Of a stretch of 64,000 nucleotides of DNA, positions 16,730-26,547 are shown piece by piece; the stretch's first letter is position 1, and each line of letters begins with the position of its first letter. The translations under genes were made by a program, and so were the position numbers. The stretch is from Nocardioides anomalus (GTDB lineage: Bacteria > Actinomycetota > Actinomycetes > Propionibacteriales > Nocardioidaceae): NCBI RefSeq assembly GCF_011046535.1, contig NZ_CP049257.1:1302001-1366000 (forward strand), given 5' to 3'. The notes beneath the pieces were generated by a model, which saw only the letters and a list, made by a program, of their open reading frames with translations, had not been told where the DNA came from and ran no database searches.

Positions 16730-17755
16730 GTGTCCACCTGGCCGGAGGTGCTCGGCGCGCTCGTTGCCCGCACCGACCTCACCACCGACCAGGCCACCTG
16801 GGCGATGGGGGAGATCCTCTCCGGGGAGGCGACACCCGCGCAGATCGCCGGCTTCGCGGTCGCGCTGCGGGCCAAGGGCGAGACGGTCGCTGAGCTGACC
16901 GGGCTCGTGGAGGCGATGTATTCCCGGGCGACCCCGATCGACGTACCCGGCCGGTTGCTCGACGTGGTCGGGACCGGCGGCGACCGCTCGATGTCGGTCA
17001 ACATCTCGACCATGGCGGCGATCGTGGCCGCCGGCGCCGGCGCCCGGGTGGTCAAGCACGGCAACCGCTCCGCCTCGTCGCAGTCCGGCTCGGCCGACGT
17101 CCTCGAGGCGCTCGGCATCCGCCTGGACCTGCCGCCCGAGCGGGTCGCCGCCCTGGCCGACGAGGCCGGCATCACCTTCCTCTTCGCCGCCGCCTTCAAC
17201 CCGGCGATGCGCCACACCGCCGTCCCGCGCCGCGAGCTGGGCGTCGGCACGACCTTCAACTTCCTCGGTCCGCTGGCCAACCCCACCCGGCCCCAGGCCA
17301 ACGCCGTCGGCTGCGCCGACCCCCGGATGGCGCCGGTGATGGCCGGCGTCTTCGCCGCCCGCGGGGTCGACGCCTGGGTGTTCCGCGGCGACGACGGCCT
17401 CGACGAGCTCACCACCACGAGTACCAGCTCGGTCTGGGTCGTGCGCGGGGGAGAGGTCTCCACCGCCACCGTCGACCCCGCCACGCACGGGCTCGCGCCC
17501 GCCACCACCGACGACCTGCGCGGCGGCGACGCGACCCACAATGCCGCCGTCGTGCGCCGGCTCCTCGACGGCGAGGCCGGCCCGGTCCGCGACGCCGTGC
17601 TGCTGAACGCCGGCGCCGCGCTGGCGGTGTACGACGCCACCGGCGAGCCCGTGGCCGCCGCCCTCGACGCCGGCATCGCCCGCGCCCGGTCGGCGATCGA
17701 CACGGGCGCGGCCCGCGCCGCGCTAGAGCGCTGGGTCGAGGCCAGCAGCCGCTAG
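16730..17755 (+). CDS. trpD: Anthranilate phosphoribosyltransferase
   Basis: Joins anthranilate and PRPP in tryptophan synthesis. GTG 16730 gives 341 residues, the normal length. The signatures are [15 protein letters not shown] (PRPP-binding), [21 protein letters not shown] in overlapping parts, and NFLGPLANP. The D-E pair in GDDGLDELT suits the metal site. It sits alone, away from other trp genes, next to the oxidase cluster, as trpD does in other actinobacteria. Its TAG stop shares CTAG (17752-17755) with the stop of the convergent membrane-protein gene. Confidence 0.96.
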   Translation: MSTWPEVLGALVARTDLTTDQATWAMGEILSGEATPAQIAGFAVALRAKGETVAELTGLVEAMYSRATPIDVPGRLLDVVGTGGDRSMSVNISTMAAIVAAGAGARVVKHGNRSASSQSGSADVLEALGIRLDLPPERVAALADEAGITFLFAAAFNPAMRHTAVPRRELGVGTTFNFLGPLANPTRPQANAVGCADPRMAPVMAGVFAARGVDAWVFRGDDGLDELTTTSTSSVWVVRGGEVSTATVDPATHGLAPATTDDLRGGDATHNAAVVRRLLDGEAGPVRDAVLLNAGAALAVYDATGEPVAAALDAGIARARSAIDTGAARAALERWVEASSR

Positions 17756-19158
17756 CCGTTCCAGCCGTCGGGCGCGTGCAGCAGCTGCAGGTCGTCGCCC
17801 TCCTCGAGCACGTCCCAGTCCTCGACGACGCGCAGGCTGTAGGCCAGCGGTGAGCCCGGCGGCAGCACGGCGTACTCCGCGCCGGTGTCGTGCAGCAGCT
17901 GGACCCAGCCGCCGCGGACCTGCTCGATGTCGGCGTTGCGCTCCAGCTCGTCGTCGGTGAACGTGTCGCCGTAGCCGTGGATGACCACGTCCAGCTGCGG
18001 GAAGCGCCACATCAGGTAGCCGCCGAACCCCGCGTCGTCGACCACCTTCGTGCCCGCCGGCAGCCCGCCCAGCGCACCGTCGAGCCACGGCGCCGTGGCC
18101 CGCGGCTCGTCCGCCGTGTGCGGGACCGCCACGGCCAGCGCGACCAGCGCCGCGGCGTACCCGGCCCGGAGGAGGAGCCGCTCAGGTCGGCGTACGACGG
18201 GACGCGCGCCGAGCAGCGGCTGCACCGCGATCGCGGCCAGGGGAGCGGCGAGGCACGCGGCGACCGGCACCGTGCGCAGCGAGTAGACCGCGCACGCCGC
18301 CGCCAGCCCCAGCAGCCCGATGTCGAACCACGGCACCCGCCCCCGCCGCAGCCGGGGCACCACCGCCGCCGCGAGCAGGAGCAGCAGCACCAGGGCGTAC
18401 CCGCGGTGGTAGTCCGGCGGCCCCCACTCGTAGAAGTACCGCGATCGCGACGTCACCTGCAGGACCGCCGGGAACAACCCCGGTCCCACCGGCGTGAGCA
18501 GCGCCGCCAGCGCCGAGGCCACCGGCACCGCCGCCATCCGCACCAGGGTCCGCCGCGGGTGCGCCCGGTCCAGCGCCAGCCCCGCCACCGCCACGGACCC
18601 CACGACGATCCCGATCGGCCACATCCCGTGGCACGTCGTCCAGACGTAGGTGACCGGCACCAGCACCCACGGCACCCGTCCGCGGTCGCGGGCCCGGAGC
18701 CACAGCGCGGTGGTGACCACGACCAGCACGTAGCTGATCACCTGCGGCCGCATCGACAGGCCCGGCGTGCACGCCACCAGGGTCAGGGCCACGAGCACCG
18801 CCGCGACCAGCGGCTCGGCGTACCGGCGGCAGGACCAGTAGAGGACCAGCGCCAGGGTCAGGAACTGCAACCCCGACAGCCACGCCACCCCCGGCAGCCC
18901 GAACCACTCCTCGGTCCGGGCCATCACCACCTGCGGCAGCCACTGCGTCGGCACCCAGTCCGCGGTGGCGAGCGTGCTCACCGACCCCGGGTGCCGGATC
19001 GACCACGCGCCGGTCAGGAACTCGTGGCCGAAGCGGAGGTGGAAGTAGGTGTCGAGGTTGTCCAGCGGCCCGGCGCTGCGGACGAGCAGGACGCCGACGA
19101 CGACGGCCAGGACGAGCGCGGAGAGGCTGCCACGGACCGTGGTCGCGGTCCGCGGCAC
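17752..19158 (-). CDS. Polytopic membrane protein of unknown function (paralogue of 22802-24304)
   Basis: About 468 residues from GTG 19158. The frame is open to ATG 19236, which would overlap the upstream gene by 53 nt, so the start is uncertain. It has about ten to eleven helices. The first loop carries [14 protein letters not shown] and [14 protein letters not shown], motifs shared almost word for word with the second paralogue. [11 protein letters not shown] and SMRPQVISY are further shared marks. A C-terminal ~110-residue domain, probably external, follows ([20 protein letters not shown]). The architecture resembles GT-C fold glycosyltransferases, but the catalytic assignment is inference. 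It lies 25 bp behind the Fn3-like protein gene. Confidence 0.8.
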   Translation of the reverse strand: MPRTATTVRGSLSALVLAVVVGVLLVRSAGPLDNLDTYFHLRFGHEFLTGAWSIRHPGSVSTLATADWVPTQWLPQVVMARTEEWFGLPGVAWLSGLQFLTLALVLYWSCRRYAEPLVAAVLVALTLVACTPGLSMRPQVISYVLVVVTTALWLRARDRGRVPWVLVPVTYVWTTCHGMWPIGIVVGSVAVAGLALDRAHPRRTLVRMAAVPVASALAALLTPVGPGLFPAVLQVTSRSRYFYEWGPPDYHRGYALVLLLLLAAAVVPRLRRGRVPWFDIGLLGLAAACAVYSLRTVPVAACLAAPLAAIAVQPLLGARPVVRRPERLLLRAGYAAALVALAVAVPHTADEPRATAPWLDGALGGLPAGTKVVDDAGFGGYLMWRFPQLDVVIHGYGDTFTDDELERNADIEQVRGGWVQLLHDTGAEYAVLPPGSPLAYSLRVVEDWDVLEEGDDLQLLHAPDGWNG

Positions 19159-19183
19159 CCCCTCGGCGGAGTCGGGACCTGGG

Positions 19184-22100
19184 TCAGGACACCGTGTAGG
19201 AGAAGGTCGCGGCCGCCAGCGGGTTGCCGGCCACATCGGTGATGCCGTCCTTGATCTTGAGCTGGTAGACGGCGCCCTTCTTCAGGCGCCCCTTGTGGGA
19301 GATCTTGGCCTTGGTGCCGCTCTTGTCCAGCTTCACCTTGAACTTCACCTTCCCACCCTTGCCCTTGCCCTTGAGCTGGATGGTCTTGGCCGAGACCCCC
19401 TGGACCTTCTCGCTGAAGGTCAGGGTGATCGCCGCCTTCACCTTGAGCCCGCCGTCCGGCTTGCGCTTGGTGATCGTCGGGACGGTCGCGTCCACGCTGA
19501 AGGCGCGCCAGTCGCTGGTGCCCATGACGTGGTCGGAGGAGTCCAGGGCACTGACTCGCCACTGGTAGCTGCCGGTGGCCAGCTGGCCGGTGGGCGCCCA
19601 CGCGCTTGCGCGGGTGGTGACCACCTCGCCGTTGGTCGACCCAGCGGCCCGACGCTCCCACCGGTACGACGCCGCTCCGGTCACCGCGGTCCACGTGAAG
19701 AGCGAGTCGCGGACCGGGAGGCGGACGCCGGCCGCGGGGGACACCAGGGCTGGCATCCCCGGCTGCACCTGGAACTGGCCCCAGGCGCTCCACGGGCCGT
19801 TGTTGCCTGCGCTGTCGACCCGACGGACGCGCCACACGTACGACGTCCCGCTCGGCAGCTCCTGGAAGTCCGCCCACGCGGTCTGCTGGACACCGCCCTG
19901 CGAGAGCACCAGGTTGCTCGGCGACGCGGCCGTGTCGCCGTTCTGGTAGACCTCGAGGGTGTAGGAGCTCGCGTAGTTGCTCGCGCTCCACTGGAACGGC
20001 TGGGTGGCTGGGCTCGGGCCGCTGGGCCCGAGCAGCTGCGGCGCAGGCGAGGCCTTGGTGAAGGTCGACGCCGTGCTGGGCAGGGTGAGCAGGTTCCCCG
20101 AGCCGTCGACGACCTGCACCCGCCAGTAGAGCTGGCCTTCGGGGTAGAGGCGATCAGCGGACGTGTACGTCGTCTGGTCGACGGTGTTGTCGTCGATGAT
20201 GTTGGTGAACGCCTCGTTCGTGGCGACCTGGACGCGGTAGCTCATCGCGGTCTGTGTGCCCACCTCGCCCGTGCTGGGACTGGCGTTGGCCGGGTTCTGG
20301 CTCGTGGCGCCGTAGTCCTGCCACGAGAACGTGATGTCGTCGCCGTCGTCCGCCGACACCTGGAGCCCCTGCACCGTCGGCGAGGTCTTGTCGAAGGCGT
20401 GGTTGGCCTTGAGCGGGTCCGGGGCGCAGTTGTCGTAGGACTTGCAGGGCCGGACGAACCAGTAGTAGGCCACCCCGGCTTGGCTGTCGGGCATCGCGAT
20501 GGTGGGGCTCCAGCGCGTGTTGGTCGTGCGCGGGAGCGAGCCCGAGTCGGAGTAGCTTCCGTAGACCATGTTCTGGAAGTTGCGGTCCCGCGAGACGTAG
20601 ACCATGTACAGGTCCGCATCGGGCACCGGGTCCCAGTCGAGCACGGGAGTCTCGCGCATGGTCGTGCAGATCTGCACGACGCCGCTGACCGGATCCTGGG
20701 CGCAGCCGCCGGGCTGCGCGACCGGCTTGGTGCCGCCGCTCCCGTTGTCGAGGAGCGTCTTCGGGTGCAGCGCGACACGCTGTCCGTCGACGGGGTCCAG
20801 CTCGGCGATCGTGAAGTCGCCCGTGACGCCGTCGCCGATGGGGGAGTTGTTGGAGTTGAACGCGCGGACGAACCAGTAGTAGTCACCGGCGTTCAGGAAC
20901 TGCGAGGAGTCGTCGGTCCACGCGGGGAACGTCGGGCTGCCGCTGAGCGCGGAGACGAACGGGTTGCCCTGGGTGCCGACGAAGATCTTGTAGTAAGCCG
21001 CTCCCGGCATCGGCTCCCACCGCAGGGCCGGGAACCGGGTGGTCGAGGCTGACGGTGACGGCGCGAGAGGGGTGAGGGGAGCGGCAGCCGTGGTCGGCAC
21101 CGTCCCGGTCAGGCTGAAGGTGCCCTGGGGGGGACAGCTCGATCGGGTTGCTGGTCCCGAAGGCGTCGTAGGCCTGCACGGTCCACGAGAAGGGACTGTT
21201 GGCGGGGTCGAGGCTCGTCGGGGTGTAGGACAGCGACTTGGTGTCGGCGACGACGGCCCCGCCGTTCCAGCTGATCGTGACCCGGTAGTGCTCGGCGTCG
21301 AGGAACGGCTTCCACCGGAGAGTGGGGATGTCCACGGACCCGCTCTTGGGCGAGATCACCTCGACGTGACCCGGGTTGTAGACGAACTTCGAGATCGCGG
21401 AGTAGACGCCCTGGATCTCGGACCCGGCGCCGTCGAGGGCCTTGACGCGCCAGTAGAGGACCTGGCCGGGGCCGGGCTGGCAGCCGATGGCTCCCGGTCC
21501 GTTCAGCGCGAACGGCACGAAGGTGGTCTGGGTCGTGAAGCAGGAGTCGTAGGTGCCGGGCGAGAAGTTCTGGTTCGGCCCGACGTCGAGGCGGTAGCGC
21601 GAGGCCAGGCGCGCCGGCGTCCACTGGTAGTAGAAGTCGTCCGGAACGGTGGGCGAGAGCGCGTTCGCCGGGTAGGTCAGCACCGGGACGGCGCCGGCCC
21701 CTTCCCAGGTGCGCTGGAAGTGGCGCACCGGGACCGTCGTCCAGTCCGGCGCCTTGTCGAACATCGACCGTGGCCGGACCTGCCACCAGTAGTCGTCGAC
21801 GTCGTAGGTCTTCGGCGGGGAGAACCGCGTCCCGCGCAGGTTGCGCTGGTCGATGATCGTGTTGAACGAGTCGTCGGTGCTCACGCGGATGTCGTAGGTC
21901 ATCGCGCCGGGGAGCGGGTTCCAGCCGAAGACGACCTGCTCGACCTGAGCGTCCGGCGCGGGGGACGTGACGGTGATCGCACCCAGCGTGCCGATGGTGT
22001 AGGACCGGGCCGCCGACGAGAACGTCGTCTGGCCGCTGCCGACCGTCGCCGTGACGCGCCAGCTGTAGGTCCCGACGTCCTGCTGGCTCCCCTCGGCCCA

Positions 22101-22667
22101 GACCATCGACGTGCCTCGTGTCCCGGCCGTCCGGCTGTCCACCCAGTCCGGCGTCGCGCCCTTGTCGACCTCGACGGTGTAGGAGGTGGCGCCGGCGACC
22201 GGGTTCCAGCGGAGCAGCGGGGCCTGGGAAGGCTGGGCCAGGGTGGCCCCGTCGTCAGGCGCCAGCAGGGTCGGGCCGGCCAGCTTGTTGCGGCTGAACG
22301 AGCCGTTCGCCCACCCACCGGTCTCGCCGTCCTTGCGCGCCCGGACCCGCCAGTACAGCTTCGTCATCGGCAGCTGCTCGGTCGGCGTGGCGTGGGTGTT
22401 GACCGTGCCCTGGTCGTAGACCGGACTGGAGTAGTCGCCGTTCGCGGAGACCTGGACGTCGTAGCTCGTCGCGCCCTTGACCGGCGACCACGAGAGCACC
22501 GGGTTGACGTCGGTCACGCCGCCCTGGGGCTGGAGACCGTCGGGGGTGCCGACCCCGGCCGCCTGGGCCGGCCCGCCGAGGGCCGTCGCGGTCCCGAGGA
22601 CGAGGGCGATCAGCAGGACCAGCAGCGCTGCCCGGCGGGCGCGTGCGGGGTGGGGACGGACGGTCAC
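19184..22667 (-). CDS. Giant secreted Fn3-like repeat protein with a Big_5-like C-terminal domain, frameshifted
   Basis: GTG 22667 follows GGGAGG and gives a signal peptide ending GPAQAAG. About ten Fn3/Ig-like modules recur with a W-x-P motif: LSWSPVKGATSYDVQV, LRWNPVAGATSYTVEV, FGWNPLPGAMTYDIRV, YQWTPARLASRYRLDV, LRWKPFLDAEHYRVTI, LRWEPMPGAAYYKIFV, LDWDPVPDADLYMVYV, FQWSASNYASSYTLEV and FTWTAVTGAASYRWER. The last ~100 residues (VPTITKRKPDGGLKVKAAIT to the end) resemble a bacterial Ig (Big_5) domain. No LPXTG or anchor was seen. The reading frame changes at a run of seven G (21127-21133); six would restore ELSPQGTFSLTGTVPTT and one protein of about 1,160 residues. Sequencing error is likely, slippage possible. 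Role unknown; adhesion or matrix is a guess. Confidence 0.82.
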
Positions 22668-22801
22668 GGAGCCTCCCGGGAAGTGGACCAGACGACGGTA
22701 AGCAGGACCGGGGAGGGCCGATCGACGAACGGGCACCCAATGGCCCGAACGGACTACCCGTCAGCGACGATCGGTCTCACCCGGGAGGGGCTGCGTGAGG
22801 A

Positions 22802-24304
22802 TCAGTCGGAGTCGGACATCCAGCCCGGCGGCGGCGCCAGCAGCTGCACGTCCTCGCTGTCCTCGACGACGGTCCAGCCCTCGGAGTGGACCAGCGCGTA
22901 GCCGAGCGGCGTCTCGGGGTCCAGGAAGGCGTACGCCGGCTGCGCGTCACGGATCATGTCGTCCCAGCCGGGCTGGAGGTCGTTGATCTTGGACATCGTC
23001 TCGAGCTCGTGGGTCGTGTAGATGTCGCCGTACCCGCTGAACATGAAGTCGAGGTCGGGGTAGCGGTACATGAGGAAGCCGCCGAAGACCGACTCGTCCA
23101 GGATCCGCGTCCCGGCCGGCATCGAGGCGAAGGCGCCGTCGACCCACTCCGGCTGCGGGGGCGTGTGGTCGCTCGTGGTCGGCACCAGGAGAGCCAGTAC
23201 GACGAGCGCGGTGACCGAGGAGCCGACGGCGAAGAGCCGCTCCCGCCGCCGCTGCCGGCGCACCGGGCCGACCACCCGCTGCAGCTGGGCGGCCGCCACC
23301 GGGACGAGCAGGGCGGCTGCCACGGGGACCGTGCGCGCGGAGTACACCGCGAAGCCGGCGGCGAGCCCGACCAGCAGGATCGTCGTCCAGTCCGCGCTGC
23401 GCTTGACCATCACCAGCACCGTGACCAGCAGGAGGAGCAGCAGCGCCAGGCAGTTCGGCATGGTGAAGTCGGGCGGCTTCCACTCCGAGAAGTACTGGCC
23501 CCGGGAGTTCACCAGGAGCACGGCCGGCAGCAGCTTGGCGCCCACGGGGGTCAGCAGCCCGCCGGCCAGCCCGGCGACGACCGGTACGGCGCCCAGGAGC
23601 AGGGCCCTGCGTCCCCGCACGACTCCGTCGAGGACCAGGCCGAGCACGGCCACGGCCGACACGATGACCCCGAGGGGCCACATGCCGTGGCACATCGCCC
23701 ACACCCAGAGCAGAGGGACGAGCCACCAGGGCGAGCGCCGCGAGCCGGCGCGGACGGCGAGCCAGAGCGCCGTGACGAGCGTGGTGGCCAGGTAGCTGAG
23801 GACCTGCGGGCGCATCGAGATGCTCGGCGCGCAGGCCAGGAGCGCGACCACGACCAGCGGGGCGGTGACCACACGGTCGGCCCACCGCCGGGCGGCGAGG
23901 TAGAAGGTGAGGGCCAGGCCCACGAACTGCAACCCTGCGAGCCACGCGACGCCGGGCAGCCCGAACCACTGGTCGAACTGGGCCATGACCTCCTGCGGGA
24001 GCCACTGCGTCGGCACCCAGTCGGCGGTCGCCCACGACGTGACGTGACCGGGTGAGCGCAGCGACCAGCCCTCGAGGAACTCGCGGCCGAACCGGAGGTG
24101 GAAGAAGGTGTCGGGGTTCGACAGCGGCGCCGCGGCGGTCCGCACCATGACCACGAGGGTGGCCAGGAACATCGCGGCCGGCACGACCGTGCGGGCCACG
24201 AAGGTCACGGGACTGGTGCCCGTCTCGGGCGCTCGCGTGGTGGCGCCGGCGTCGGGTGGGCCGGGCGTGTCGGTGGGGATGGGGCCGGGGGCCGTGGTCG
24301 TCAT
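22802..24304 (-). CDS. Polytopic membrane protein of unknown function (paralogue of 17752-19158)
   Basis: A 500-residue protein starting at ATG 24304 after AGGAGG. A Pro/Thr-rich cytosolic lead (1-35) precedes about eleven helices. It shares [53 protein letters not shown] and CHGMWPLGV with its paralogue, and an external-looking C-terminal domain (PAGTRILDESVFGGFLMYRY through the end). The first-loop acidic residue and tandem helices resemble GT-C enzymes. Together the two paralogues bracket the Fn3-like secreted protein on one strand, suggesting a unit for a modified surface protein, but no substrate is known. TAGCCT about 20 nt upstream is a possible -10. Confidence 0.8.
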   Translation of the reverse strand: MTTTAPGPIPTDTPGPPDAGATTRAPETGTSPVTFVARTVVPAAMFLATLVVMVRTAAAPLSNPDTFFHLRFGREFLEGWSLRSPGHVTSWATADWVPTQWLPQEVMAQFDQWFGLPGVAWLAGLQFVGLALTFYLAARRWADRVVTAPLVVVALLACAPSISMRPQVLSYLATTLVTALWLAVRAGSRRSPWWLVPLLWVWAMCHGMWPLGVIVSAVAVLGLVLDGVVRGRRALLLGAVPVVAGLAGGLLTPVGAKLLPAVLLVNSRGQYFSEWKPPDFTMPNCLALLLLLLVTVLVMVKRSADWTTILLVGLAAGFAVYSARTVPVAAALLVPVAAAQLQRVVGPVRRQRRRERLFAVGSSVTALVVLALLVPTTSDHTPPQPEWVDGAFASMPAGTRILDESVFGGFLMYRYPDLDFMFSGYGDIYTTHELETMSKINDLQPGWDDMIRDAQPAYAFLDPETPLGYALVHSEGWTVVEDSEDVQLLAPPPGWMSDSD

Positions 24305-24400
24305 GCCGCCTCCTGTCCCCAGCAGGCTAGGTGCGGAGGTGACCCCAGGTCCGCGGTTCCGGTCAGAACGGCCCGGACGGGCGGGGCCGCCGACGGGCGG

Positions 24401-24679
24401 CTACTCGATCCCGAGCGAGAACGCGGCCTCGAGGTCGATCTGGGAGTAGGCCCGGAAGGCGATGTGGGTCTCGGTCGACAGCACGCCGGGGACCTTGTTG
24501 ACGCGGTCGGCGACGACGTCGGCGACGTCCTCGTGGGCCTTGACGCGGACCAGCACGATCAGGTCGATCTCGCCGGTGACCGAGTAGACCTCGCTGACGC
24601 CGTCGAGGGCGGCGATCGCCTCGGCCACCTCGGGGATGCGGGCCACCTCGGCCTTGACGAAGCTGATGGCGGTGATCAC
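24401..24679 (-). CDS. Lrp/AsnC ligand-binding (RAM) domain protein without DNA-binding domain
   Basis: A 92-residue protein beginning MITAISFVKAEVARIPEVAE. It has the beta-alpha-beta-beta-alpha-beta order of the RAM domain, with EVYSVTGEIDLIVLVRVKAH and PGVLSTETHIAFRAYS typical of AsnC_trans_reg. The winged helix of full Lrp proteins is absent and there is no room for it, so it cannot act alone as a classical regulator. It may sense amino acids and form oligomers with full-length Lrp proteins. The GTG 24679 start has TAGGCT 6 nt upstream (leaderless). It follows the exonuclease fusion gene by 21 bp. Confidence 0.85.
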   Translation of the reverse strand: MITAISFVKAEVARIPEVAEAIAALDGVSEVYSVTGEIDLIVLVRVKAHEDVADVVADRVNKVPGVLSTETHIAFRAYSQIDLEAAFSLGIE

Positions 24680-24685
24680 GGGCTG

Positions 24686-24691
24686 AGCCTA
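24686..24691 (-). promoter_or_regulatory. Leaderless -10 (TAGGCT) of the RAM-domain gene
   Basis: On the minus strand TAGGCT (24691-24686) ends 6 nt before GTG 24679, inside the 21-bp gap after the preceding gene, so the RAM-domain gene can be transcribed on its own. Confidence 0.55.
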
Positions 24692-24700
24692 GCCACGTCG

Positions 24701-26482
24701 CTAGCGCGCCGGCTGGGCGACGGTGCCGAGGTCGCGGCGGTCGCGGAAGGGGACGAGCGAGCGGCGGGAGTGCTCGACGGCGTCGTGGACGGCGAGGTGG
24801 CGGCCGGCGCCGGCGACGGGGCAGGCCCACTCGCCGACGACGTCGACGAGGCGGACGCCGTCGGACTCCAGCCAGCGCAGCACCTTCTCGGACTCCTCGG
24901 CGGTGGCGGCGGGGACCGGGCCGAGGGCGGGGGAGAGGGGGAGATCGACGGTCTCGGCGGACAGGCGCAGCTCGTGGACGTACTGGTGGGCGTCGGCGCC
25001 GGGCGGGATGACGCCGGCGGCGGCGAGGCGGCCGTGGCGCACGACGTGCACCGACCAGCGTCCGTCGTCCTCGCGGCGGGTGGCGACGATCTCGGGGCAG
25101 CGGGAGAGGGCGGAGAGCCGCTGGGTGCGGGCGGCGGCGCGGACGAACGCCGCGAGGCGGTCGCGGTGGACGCCGGCCTCCTCGAAGCGCTCGTCGCCGG
25201 CCAGAGCCTCCATGCGCTGGTTGATGGCCTCGACGACCTCGTCGGGGCGCCGCACGAGCGTGTCCTGGAGCAGGCGCACGACCGAGGCGTACGTCGTGTG
25301 GTCGACGCTGCCGTCGCAGGGGGCGAGGCAGCGCCCCAGCTCGGCCAGGACGCACGGGCTGCGGGAGGGGACCTTGCCGAACCGGTCGCTGCACTGGCGG
25401 ACGGGGAACGTGTCGTGGAGCGCGGCCAGGCACTTCTCGGCCGCCTTGCGGGAGGAAAAGGGGCCGAGGTAGTCGGCGTCGTCGGCCAGCACCTTGGTCA
25501 CGAGGGAGAGTCGGGGCCAGGGCTCGCGGGTGAGCTTGACGAAGTGCATACGCTCGGGGAAGCGGGAGCGCCGGTTGTAGCGCGGTTTGTGCTCGGCGAT
25601 GAGGCGCAGCTCGCGGACCTGGGCCTCGAGAGGCGTGCTGCAGACGATGCCCTCCACGGTCGTGGCCAGGCCGACCATCTCGCCCATCCGGGAGCGGGTC
25701 TCGGAGGCGGTGAAGTAGGTGCGGACGCGGGTGCGCAGGTCGCGGGAGGTGCCGACGTAGAGCACCCGGCGCGAGTCGTCGCAGAACAGGTAGACCCCGG
25801 GGGAGTGCGGCAGCCCCTCGGCCAGGTGGCGCTTGCGGCGCTGGGCGGTGGAGACCTTGGCCGAGAAGGTCTGGAGCTCCTCGAGGGTGTGCACGCCGAG
25901 GCCGCCGAGCCGCTCCATGAGCCCGTGGAGCACGTCGACGGTGGCGCGGGCGTCGGAGAGCGCCCGGTGGTTGGGCGTGGTGCCCGACCGGAAGACCCGG
26001 GCCAGCGAGGACAGCTTGCAGTTGGGCGCGTCGTCGCGGGTGATGACGCGGCGGGCCACCTTGGCGGTGTCGACGACCTCGAAGTTGGGCCACGGGCGGC
26101 CCTGCTCGTGGGCGAAGTGCTTGAGGAAGCCGACGTCGAACGGTGCGTTGTGGGCCACCAGCACCGAACCCGCGGCGAACTCCAGGAACGCCGGCAGCGC
26201 GGACTCGATCGGCGGGGCGTCGGCGACCATCGCGTTGCTGATGCCGGTGAGCACGGCGATGAACGGCGGGATCTGGGTCTGCGGGTTGACCAGGGTCTGG
26301 AACTCGCCCAGCACCTCGCCGCCGCGGACCTTGACCGCGCCGATCTCGGTGATCATCGAACCGTCCGCCGCCGATCCGCCGGTCGTCTCGAGGTCGACGA
26401 CGACGAAGGTCAGGTCGCGCAGCGGGCGCCCCAGCTCGTCGAACGTGCGCTGGGACTCCCAGCGGGCGGTCGTCGTGCTCAC
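24701..26482 (-). CDS. DEDDh exonuclease fused to a UvrC-like GIY-YIG nuclease
   Basis: The 593 residues from GTG 26482 hold two nuclease modules. The N-terminal DnaQ-like 3'-5' exonuclease (about 20-190) has VVVDLETTGG (Asp30 and Glu32), NAPFDVGFL and HRALSDARATVDVL, completing D-E-D-Dh. The middle is a GIY-YIG domain (HSPGVYLFCDD and VLYVGTSRDLRTRV), followed by a UvrC-like region with a Cys-rich stretch (CSDRFGKVPSRSPCVLAEL then GRCLAPC). The same fusion is a known actinobacterial protein next to trpD in mycobacteria. A DNA repair or proofreading role, similar to Cho, is likely. It is divergent from RNase J, with both promoters leaderless in a 65-bp gap. Confidence 0.9.
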   Translation of the reverse strand: MSTTTARWESQRTFDELGRPLRDLTFVVVDLETTGGSAADGSMITEIGAVKVRGGEVLGEFQTLVNPQTQIPPFIAVLTGISNAMVADAPPIESALPAFLEFAAGSVLVAHNAPFDVGFLKHFAHEQGRPWPNFEVVDTAKVARRVITRDDAPNCKLSSLARVFRSGTTPNHRALSDARATVDVLHGLMERLGGLGVHTLEELQTFSAKVSTAQRRKRHLAEGLPHSPGVYLFCDDSRRVLYVGTSRDLRTRVRTYFTASETRSRMGEMVGLATTVEGIVCSTPLEAQVRELRLIAEHKPRYNRRSRFPERMHFVKLTREPWPRLSLVTKVLADDADYLGPFSSRKAAEKCLAALHDTFPVRQCSDRFGKVPSRSPCVLAELGRCLAPCDGSVDHTTYASVVRLLQDTLVRRPDEVVEAINQRMEALAGDERFEEAGVHRDRLAAFVRAAARTQRLSALSRCPEIVATRREDDGRWSVHVVRHGRLAAAGVIPPGADAHQYVHELRLSAETVDLPLSPALGPVPAATAEESEKVLRWLESDGVRLVDVVGEWACPVAGAGRHLAVHDAVEHSRRSLVPFRDRRDLGTVAQPAR

Positions 26483-26489
26483 GGTCCGG

Positions 26490-26495
26490 ACGCTA
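26490..26495 (-). promoter_or_regulatory. Leaderless -10 (TAGCGT) of the exonuclease fusion gene
   Basis: TAGCGT on the minus strand (26495-26490) ends 7 nt before GTG 26482. Confidence 0.5.
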
Positions 26496-26534
26496 GGCGG
26501 GAGCGCCGACACCGCGGCGGAGCACACGCCTGAC

Positions 26535-26540
26535 TAGGCT
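26535..26540 (+). promoter_or_regulatory. Leaderless -10 (TAGGCT) of the RNase J gene
   Basis: TAGGCT ends 7 nt before ATG 26548. It is the same hexamer as at 24686-24691. Confidence 0.55.
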
Positions 26541-26547
26541 GAAGACG

